Below are positions 6,266-10,983 of a stretch of DNA of 10,983 nucleotides, piece by piece. Origin of the DNA: Cyclobacteriaceae bacterium (lineage in GTDB: Bacteria > Bacteroidota > Bacteroidia > Cytophagales > Cyclobacteriaceae). The notes beneath the pieces are model-generated. The model saw nothing but the letters and a program-made list of their open reading frames with translations, ran no database searches and had not been told where the DNA came from. The translations under genes were made by a program, and so were the position numbers. Numbering within the stretch: the stretch's first letter is position 1; the number at the start of each line of letters is the position of its first letter. The stretch lies in contig JAUUZS010000079.1 in the NCBI GenBank assembly GCA_030589835.1, positions 1 through 10,983 on the forward strand. Reading direction: 5' to 3'.

Positions 6266-6853
6266 ATGTTAAAAATGAAAGCCCTTCCAAAATTAATATT
6301 AATCGGCGGAGCCATTTTGCTTCTCGGCACCTTTCTGTCTCCAATATGGAGAATTACGCTGGAAGCGCCACAATATCCTACGGGTGTTACCATGTATATA
6401 TGGATAAACAAAATAAGCGGCAGTGAACCGGGCACTTTGCAAAACATCAACATTCTGAATCACTATGTCGGCATGAAAATGATTGAACCGGAATCTATTC
6501 CTGAGCTAAAATATTTTCCAAAAGTTATTATAGGCATGGCATTGCTGGGGATTTTATTCGGATTGTTAAACAATAAAAAGTTATTCCTCACCTGGGGGAT
6601 TATCATCCTTCTGCTGGGCGTACTGGGCATTTACGACTTCTACCTATGGGAATATGATTATGGACACAATCTCGCTGATGATGCGCCAATTAAAATTCCG
6701 GGACAATCCTATCAGCCCCCCTTGTTCGGATCAAAGATGCTGTTGAATTTTAATGCGATATCCTATCCATACTATGGTTCCTTATTTATCGGGCTGTCAT
6801 TAACCGCATCTTTTGTCGCATACTATTTAAAAAGAAAGCAAGATATTGCTTAA
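6266..6853 (+). CDS. Four-helix membrane protein of the nos cluster (NosB-like)
   Basis: The 195-aa protein has four hydrophobic helices at about residues 9-27, 85-101, 106-126 and 168-187. A hydrophilic loop (28-84) lies between helices 1 and 2, and another (127-167) between 3 and 4. Both loops should face the same side. They contain potential metal ligands: NHYVGMKM (H66, M70, M72) in the first, and DYGHN (H134) and SYQPPLFGSKM (M158) in the second. From general knowledge, clade II nos clusters usually have a membrane protein gene of unknown function, called nosB, directly after nosZ. Position and topology match, so I regard it as a NosB-type protein, but homology was not tested. ATG 6266 has a second in-frame ATG three codons on. 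It is 8 bp upstream of nosL and likely cotranscribed with it. A role in NosZ copper loading or electron transfer is a guess. Confidence 0.75.
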   Translation: MLKMKALPKLILIGGAILLLGTFLSPIWRITLEAPQYPTGVTMYIWINKISGSEPGTLQNINILNHYVGMKMIEPESIPELKYFPKVIIGMALLGILFGLLNNKKLFLTWGIIILLLGVLGIYDFYLWEYDYGHNLADDAPIKIPGQSYQPPLFGSKMLLNFNAISYPYYGSLFIGLSLTASFVAYYLKRKQDIA

Positions 6854-6861
6854 ATTTAGAG

Positions 6862-7317
6862 ATGCGTAAAAATCAAATATTCCAATATATTGCAAGTATA
6901 ACCCTTGCATTTATGCTTGCTGCCTGCAATCCGGAAGTTAAGCCCATCATCTATGGAGAAGATAAATGCGAGTTTTGCAGAATGTCAATTGTAGATCAAA
7001 GGTTTGGAGGAGAGATTGTTACTCAAAAAGGGAAGATATATAAATTTGACGCAGTAGAATGCCTTGTTCACTATATGGATGAACATGTTGAAGACGAATC
7101 AAAATTGAAATTTGTATTGACCAATACTTACGATCATCCGGGGGAATTGGTAAATGCGTCTGAATGCACGTATTTAAAAAGTCCTCAAATGCCCAGCCCG
7201 ATGGGCATGTTTTTAAATCCATTTAAGGAAAAATCAGAGGCGGACAAAATGCAGATTGAAAACACAGGATCGATATTCAACTGGGAAGAATTAAGGACGG
7301 ATTTTGCGGAGAATTAA
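6862..7317 (+). CDS. nosL: NosL, copper chaperone lipoprotein
   Basis: The 151-aa protein has a lipoprotein signal peptide with lipobox LAAC (C22). It also has the NosL pattern DKCEFCRM (C36, C39, M41), followed by a second conserved block, CTYLKSPQMPSPMGM (C102, M110, M114, M116). NosL binds Cu(I) outside the cytoplasmic membrane and hands it to apo-NosZ, working with the NosDFY complex. Cys and Met residues at these points fit Cu(I) binding. Its end overlaps the nosD start by 14 bp, which points to translational coupling. Length and domain layout are normal for the family. Confidence 0.93.
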   Translation: MRKNQIFQYIASITLAFMLAACNPEVKPIIYGEDKCEFCRMSIVDQRFGGEIVTQKGKIYKFDAVECLVHYMDEHVEDESKLKFVLTNTYDHPGELVNASECTYLKSPQMPSPMGMFLNPFKEKSEADKMQIENTGSIFNWEELRTDFAEN

Positions 7318-8596
7318 CACATCAAATAAATATATATTTACAGCATCAGGACTTGGTAGAATAACGACCATCGGCATATTGCTGTGGATTTTCACCTGGC
7401 AAATCTCAATAGCAAAAACCATTACAGTTAGTTTAGCCGGGCCTCAACCGTCTATTCAAAAGGCCATAGATAGCGCTTCTCCTTTCGATACTATTTTAGT
7501 AAAACCAGGACATTATATAGAATATGATATACAGATTGATAAACCATTATTTATAATCGGCGAAGATCGTCCAATAATTGATGGTGACCATAAAGCAGAG
7601 ATTGTCACCATCATGTCAGATAGTGTGCTTTTTAAAGGATTTCAGATTCAAAATGTCGGATTTTCTTTCACAAAAGATTGGGCAGGGATTAAAATTGACA
7701 ATAAAGATTATTGCATGATCGAGGACAATATTTTACTCGACAGTTACTTTGGGATATATCTTAAAAAGGCAAATTCTATTCGTGTAAAAAACAATATTTT
7801 AGAAGGTATTCCTAAGAATGAAGTCAATTCCGGGAACGGAATTCATCTATGGTATTGCGAAGATGCTCATATTGAGGGAAATGAAATTCGTGGACACAGG
7901 GATGGTATTTATTTTGAATTTGTTGAGCATAGCAAAATTATAGGAAATATAAGTGAGGAAAATATCCGCTATGGCCTTCATTTTATGTTTTCTAACCATG
8001 ACGATTACATTGGCAATACCTTCAAAAACAATGGAACCGGCGTCGCAGTGATGTTTTCACGTTTTATTCTAATGAAAAATAATCATTTCGTTGATAATTG
8101 GGGAACAACTAATTATGGACTGCTGTTCAAGGAAATTTATGATGGAGAGCTTTCCGGCAATGTATTTCAAAACAACACGACAGCCATTTTTGCTGATGGC
8201 TCCAACAGAATCAAAATTATAAATAATGAATTTCGGAGTAACGGATGGGCCATGAATATATTTAGCAGTTGTATAGATAATGAGATCGCCTACAACAATT
8301 TTATATCCAACACCTTTGACCTGACCACAAATGGAACACGGAACAATAATAACTACCACGACAATTATTGGGATCAATATGCCGGCTATGATTTAGATAA
8401 AGATGGAATTGGTGATGTCCCATTCCGGCCTGTTCGATTATTTTCTTACCTTATCGGGAGGGTACCGGAGTCCATAATCCTTTTGAGGAGTTTTTTCATC
8501 GATATGATAAATATTGCAGAAAAAGTGGCTCCAACGCTCACACCACAATCTTTGATGGACGAGCGACCAAAAATGAAGCAGATTATTTATGATTGA
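7304..8596 (+). CDS. nosD: NosD, periplasmic beta-helix maturation protein
   Basis: The 430-aa protein begins with a Sec-type signal (hydrophobic stretch about residues 20-36, likely cleavage after the alanine of ISIA). A right-handed parallel beta-helix follows, with many N-N/G turn repeats (about 100-350). The C-terminal segment is typical of NosD, with NYWDQYAGYDLDKDGIGDVP at 354-373 and then LTPQSLMDERP. The block RYGLHFMFSNHDDY at 222-235 is a NosD hallmark. NosD binds the NosFY transporter on the outer face of the membrane and helps build the CuZ site of NosZ. The start is a TTG at 7304 inside the nosL 3' end; I see no better ATG before the signal peptide, so coupled re-initiation is likely. 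Its end overlaps nosF by 8 bp. Confidence 0.93.
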   Translation: MRRINTSNKYIFTASGLGRITTIGILLWIFTWQISIAKTITVSLAGPQPSIQKAIDSASPFDTILVKPGHYIEYDIQIDKPLFIIGEDRPIIDGDHKAEIVTIMSDSVLFKGFQIQNVGFSFTKDWAGIKIDNKDYCMIEDNILLDSYFGIYLKKANSIRVKNNILEGIPKNEVNSGNGIHLWYCEDAHIEGNEIRGHRDGIYFEFVEHSKIIGNISEENIRYGLHFMFSNHDDYIGNTFKNNGTGVAVMFSRFILMKNNHFVDNWGTTNYGLLFKEIYDGELSGNVFQNNTTAIFADGSNRIKIINNEFRSNGWAMNIFSSCIDNEIAYNNFISNTFDLTTNGTRNNNNYHDNYWDQYAGYDLDKDGIGDVPFRPVRLFSYLIGRVPESIILLRSFFIDMINIAEKVAPTLTPQSLMDERPKMKQIIYD

Positions 8597-9305
8597 AATA
8601 AAGGGGATAAAGAAAAAATTTGGAAAGCTGGAGGTGCTGAAAGGCTTTGATTTTTCGTTGTCTGGTGGAAATATCACAGCAGTATTAGGCCCGAACGGAT
8701 CGGGGAAAACTACGCTGATCAAATCAATCCTGGGGTTGGTAATCCCCTCTGCCGGGGAAATATCTTTTGATGGAAAATCCATACATAAAGATTGGGAATA
8801 TCGCAGACAGATAGGATATCTTCCGCAAATTGCACGATTTCCGGAAAACTTACAGGTTAATGAACTCTTTAATCTTATTGAAGATATCCGGGAAGAAAAA
8901 GGAAATTTAGAAGAATTAATTCAGGTATTTGAGCTCGAAGATTTTTTGAATAAAAGACTCAGGCAACTTTCGGGAGGTACAAGGCAAAAAGTAAATATTA
9001 TCCTGACATTTATGTTTGACTGCCCGGTGTATATTTTGGATGAACCAACTACAGGGCTTGATCCCATTGCATTAATCCGATTAAAAGATCTGATCCTGAA
9101 AAAAAAGCAGAAGGGAAAAACTTTTTTAATCACAACGCATATCATGAGCCTTGTGGAAGAATTGGCAGATGAGCTGATGTTTTTATTGGAAGGGAAGGTG
9201 TATTTTCGGGGCACCTACCTCCAAATGATGGAGGAGCAAAATGAGGAAAATCTGGAACGGGCTATTGCTAAAATCTTAGAAAAGGAAAATGCTAAAAATT
9301 CTTAA
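8589..9305 (+). CDS. nosF: NosF, ABC transporter ATP-binding protein
   Basis: The 238-aa ATPase has Walker A GPNGSGKT at 34-41, Q-loop Q80, signature LSGGTRQK at 127-134, Walker B VYILDE at 147-152, D-loop after GLD, and switch H184. It forms the cytoplasmic motor of the NosFY transporter that powers CuZ maturation, with NosD attached outside. The family is broad, but the place between nosD and nosY makes the assignment safe. It overlaps nosD by 8 bp and nosY by 17 bp, so the three subunits are translationally coupled. All catalytic motifs are intact. Confidence 0.95.
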   Translation: MIEIKGIKKKFGKLEVLKGFDFSLSGGNITAVLGPNGSGKTTLIKSILGLVIPSAGEISFDGKSIHKDWEYRRQIGYLPQIARFPENLQVNELFNLIEDIREEKGNLEELIQVFELEDFLNKRLRQLSGGTRQKVNIILTFMFDCPVYILDEPTTGLDPIALIRLKDLILKKKQKGKTFLITTHIMSLVEELADELMFLLEGKVYFRGTYLQMMEEQNEENLERAIAKILEKENAKNS

Positions 9306-10071
9306 GTATAGTTTTTTTGATCTGATCAGGAGTCGCTGGAGTATCATTTACTTCCTGTTTTATTTTATTACAGGGTTGCTTTTGCTCTATTTGAGCAACG
9401 ATGTGTCTAAAGCTATCGTCAGCCTGATGAACATCACCTTTATCCTGACCCCACTTATCGGAACGATATTCGGAGTGATGAATTTCTATAACTCCCGTGA
9501 GTTTATAGAGCTATTGCTGGCACAACCCATGCCACGAAAAAGGATATTCCTGGGAATGCTTTTGGGAATAAGCCTGTCCCTTTCATTGAGTTTATTGCTA
9601 GGTATCGGTTTACCATTTGTGTTTTATGGAATATTCGTTTCCGGCCATGCGATGAGCCTGGTGGTACTTTTAGTGACAGGGATTTTTCTAACCTTGATCT
9701 TCACTTCTTTATCTTTTTATATTGCCCTAGTCAATGAAAACAGACTTAAAGGCTTTGGAATGGCTATATTGGTTTGGCTTTTTTTAGCTTTTATCTATGA
9801 TGGAATATTTTTGCTTTCCCTCATTATTTTGCAGGAATATCCACTGGAAAAGTTTGCAATTGCCATGTCGCTGTTCAATCCGATAGATTTAAGCCGTATT
9901 ATGATTATGCTAAAATTGGACATTTCAGCTTTGATGGGGTATACCGGTGCGGTTTTTAACAAATTCTTCGGAAACAATTCCGGTATGCTCATTTCAATAT
10001 CTGCATTGACAACATGGACGGTGATCCCCGTCCTGTTAATTCTTAAAAAAAGCTTCAAAAAAGATTTTTAA
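9289..10071 (+). CDS. nosY: NosY, ABC-2 type membrane permease
   Basis: The 260-aa protein has six hydrophobic segments at about residues 18-37, 44-66, 88-112, 121-146, 155-181 and 233-252. Between the second and third it has a cytoplasmic coupling region, YNSREFIELLLAQPMPR (67-83), of the kind found in NosY and other ABC-2 permeases. It is the membrane partner of NosF. ATG 9289 lies inside the nosF 3' end (17-bp overlap). Nothing is missing compared with the family. It is the last gene of the accessory run; only a weak hairpin follows in the repeat at 10072-10116. Confidence 0.93.
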   Translation: MLKILKYSFFDLIRSRWSIIYFLFYFITGLLLLYLSNDVSKAIVSLMNITFILTPLIGTIFGVMNFYNSREFIELLLAQPMPRKRIFLGMLLGISLSLSLSLLLGIGLPFVFYGIFVSGHAMSLVVLLVTGIFLTLIFTSLSFYIALVNENRLKGFGMAILVWLFLAFIYDGIFLLSLIILQEYPLEKFAIAMSLFNPIDLSRIMIMLKLDISALMGYTGAVFNKFFGNNSGMLISISALTTWTVIPVLLILKKSFKKDF

Positions 10072-10113
10072 CTGGGTGCTGAATGCTAGGTACTAGGTAC
10101 TGGGTGCTGGCAT
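10072..10113. repeat. Degenerate heptamer tandem repeat directly after nosY
   Basis: Starting on the base after the nosY stop codon, six consecutive 7-bp units can be read: CTGGGTG, CTGAATG, CTAGGTA, CTAGGTA, CTGGGTG, CTGGCAT. Two units are repeated exactly. Within the array AATGCTAG (10082-10089) can pair with CTGGCATT (10107-10114) with one G-U pair, followed by TT, so the array may also give a weak terminator for nosY. Confidence 0.7.
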
Positions 10114-10126
10114 TTTCAACAGCAAC

Positions 10127-10154
10127 CAACCTTCAACTGTCAACACGCAACTTA
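10127..10154. repeat. Second heptamer repeat family, CAACnnn
   Basis: Four consecutive 7-bp units begin with CAAC: CAACCTT, CAACTGT, CAACACG, CAACTTA. A further CAAC lies at 10117-10120, slightly out of phase. The period equals that of the neighbouring CTRGRTR array but the unit differs, so two distinct heptamer families abut. No coding sense is apparent. Confidence 0.6.
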
Positions 10155-10207
10155 TTTTTTGCATGTGTCTGAAAACAAGATTATTGATATTTTTCATTTT
10201 TGCGTTC

Positions 10208-10251
10208 ATGACTAAATTCATCTTTTCATGGTGGGATCAATAATAAATTTG
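10208..10251 (+). promoter_or_regulatory. Orphan Crp/Fnr-type promoter downstream of nosY
   Basis: ATGA (10208-10211) and TCAT (10218-10221) form the TGA-N6-TCA core. The centre (10214.5) is exactly 29.5 bp upstream of TAAATTTG (10244-10251), a full match to the Bacteroidota -7 consensus. The geometry is identical to the promoter at 1782-1826. Transcription would start near 10257, but no convincing protein gene follows until 10781. It may drive a non-coding transcript, a short peptide, or be left over from a lost gene. Confidence 0.5.
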
Positions 10252-10256
10252 GTTCT

Positions 10257-10480
10257 ACCCTGAATTTAATGGCAGAAAATAAATTGTGTCAGAAGTCGCC
10301 AGCCTGCGAGGCAAGGAAGACCGGAGACCGAAACGAAAACGAGTAAAAAGTCCAAAGTTGGCTTTCGAAACATTAATAGTTGCTTTTTCAGCAGGTCTTT
10401 TCTTCCGGCTCCTGACTTCGGACCTCTGTCCCTTCGGCCAAAGCATTTCATTAAAATTAACGTGAGTTCGATGTATAACA
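10257..10480 (+). other. Gene-free segment after the orphan promoter, possibly repeat-derived
   Basis: This stretch follows the orphan promoter. Bases 10280-10440 are richer in G and C than the flanks and carry broken 7-bp periodicity, such as AAGACCG-GAGACCG (10315-10328) and CTTCGGA-CCTCTGT (10413-10426). A 25-codon frame, ATG at 10269 to TAA at 10344-10346, begins about 12 nt after the predicted transcription start. It would encode a small hydrophilic peptide (MAENKLCQKS...) with no recognisable domain. The minus strand is also open over much of the region, as expected for a repeat with biased composition. I favour a dispersed repeat remnant or non-coding RNA over a protein gene. Confidence 0.35.
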
Positions 10481-10502
10481 TACAGTAAATCAACTTATTA
10501 TT

Positions 10503-10601
10503 CGTCATTGCGATGACGACGAAGGAGGAAGAAGCCTGTCTGACCGATAGGCAGGCAATCTGCTGCTTGTCAGAGATTGCTTCACTTCGTTCGCAATGAC
10601 G
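10503..10601. repeat. MITE-like palindromic element with nested stem
   Basis: Perfect 11-bp terminal inverted repeats CGTCATTGCGA (10503-10513) and TCGCAATGACG (10591-10601) bound a 99-bp element. Inside are a second inverted pair, GCAATCT (10555-10561) and AGATTGC (10574-10580), and a separate near-palindrome, GCCTGTC (10534-10540) with GGCAGGC (10550-10556). The latter looks like a small insertion in the left arm. The ends resemble dispersed intergenic repeats I know from several bacterial genomes. There is no coding capacity, so mobility would depend on a transposase elsewhere. I could not identify a target-site duplication. Confidence 0.75.
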
Positions 10602-10699
10602 TAAAGAGTTGTGCTTCTGACATTTACTAACTTATCCAAAGAACTCCTAGACCGAACTCGCATTAAAATTAGAGTTGAACCATAAATTTTTTAAAAGTC

Positions 10700-10744
10700 T
10701 GTGACTTCAATCATAAAAGTAGTCTATCTTTGATGCTAAATTAG
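10700..10744 (+). promoter_or_regulatory. Crp/Fnr-type site plus -7 boxes upstream of the cupin gene
   Basis: TGTGA-CTTCAA-TCATA (10700-10715) has the TGA-N6-TCA core. Its centre (10707.5) is exactly 29.5 bp upstream of TAAATTAG (10737-10744), one mismatch from TAnnTTTG and the same kind of box as at 1819-1826. A stronger -7 match, TATCTTTG (10725-10732), lies 12 bp nearer and could serve a second, activator-independent start. Either start leaves a leader of about 30-45 nt before the ATG at 10781. Confidence 0.5.
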
Positions 10745-10780
10745 AATCATTATAAATAAGTAAAATAATTAAATTAAGAA

Positions 10781-10983
10781 ATGGAAAAACAAACATTTGA
10801 ATCAGGCGAAGTGTATAATCTAAAAAATAGCATCAGTATCGCAGAAGGAGGCGTAGTTTCCAAGCAGTTCGTTAAAAATAAAGGCGGCAACATTACTATT
10901 TTTGCCTTTGATAAGGGCCAGGGACTAAGTGAGCATACGGCTCCGTTTGATGCCATTGTTCAGATCATAGAAGGGAAAGCGGA
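10781..10983 (+). CDS. Small cupin-domain protein (5' part only)
   Basis: The frame opens at ATG 10781 and runs off the right edge after 67 complete codons without a stop. The visible part ends in a cupin motif 1 region, GQGLSEHTAPFDAIVQIIEGKA (46-67). It has H52, but not the full HxH...E metal set of classical cupins. This SEHTAPxDA form is typical of small single-domain cupins of unknown substrate, about 100-115 aa long. An A-rich region precedes the start and a promoter with a Crp/Fnr-type site lies upstream, suggesting coregulation with the nos and RIC genes. The function cannot be given; the cupin assignment is good. Confidence 0.8.
   Translation, partial: MEKQTFESGEVYNLKNSISIAEGGVVSKQFVKNKGGNITIFAFDKGQGLSEHTAPFDAIVQIIEGKA

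Noticed and set aside
10072..10154. CRISPR array
   Set aside because: Units are 7 bp, degenerate and contiguous with no spacers; this is a short tandem repeat.
10255..10508. Two overlapping minus-strand frames of 63 and 80 codons
   Set aside because: They share the same DNA in different frames, are basic and serine-rich with no domain, and lie in repeat-like, compositionally biased sequence. They look like chance frames in a dispersed repeat.
10503..10601. Insertion sequence with transposase
   Set aside because: The element is only 99 bp with no coding capacity, and no transposase gene occurs in the window.

Overview
The window carries a compact nitrous oxide reductase (nos) locus from what is very probably a member of the Bacteroidota. 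The lineage call rests on AT-rich DNA, weak or absent Shine-Dalgarno sequences, promoter elements resembling the Bacteroidota -7 box TAnnTTTG, a Sec/lipoprotein-exported (clade II type) NosZ, and DUF4956 and small-cupin neighbours. No species can be named from the sequence.

Layout. Bases 1-604 (minus) hold the 5' part of a DUF4956 membrane protein that runs off the left edge. Bases 902-1555 (minus) hold a HAD-family phosphatase/mutase closed by a strong intrinsic terminator that overlaps its last codons. On the plus strand follow a three-domain di-iron protein of the RIC/YtfE/ScdA type (1850-2785) and a Crp/Fnr regulator (2869-3468). Next come a lipoprotein cytochrome c (3583-4089) and nosZ (4131-6110), then two hairpins, one of them a good terminator. 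The accessory genes follow as a tightly packed run: a four-helix membrane protein (6266-6853), nosL (6862-7317), nosD (7304-8596), nosF (8589-9305) and nosY (9289-10071). About 700 bp without a convincing protein gene (10072-10780) contain two families of degenerate heptamer repeats, a MITE-like palindrome and an apparently orphan promoter. A small cupin gene starts at 10781 and is cut by the right edge.

How the genes fit together. The cytochrome is the likely electron donor to NosZ, which reduces N2O to N2. NosL, NosD, NosF and NosY, perhaps with the four-helix protein, deliver copper and sulfur and mature the CuZ site. The RIC-type protein would protect or repair iron-sulfur proteins under nitric oxide, and the Crp/Fnr protein is the obvious local regulator.

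The most interesting signal is regulatory. Four intergenic sites share a TGA-N6-TCA palindrome (Crp/Fnr-type spacing) whose centre lies 29.5 bp (30.5 bp at nos) upstream of a TAnnTT-type -7 box. That places the activator near -41.5 in every case. The four sites precede the RIC/regulator pair, the cytochrome/nosZ pair, a region with no recognisable gene (10208-10251), and the cupin. This looks like a small local regulon, and the third site suggests an undescribed transcript downstream of nosY.
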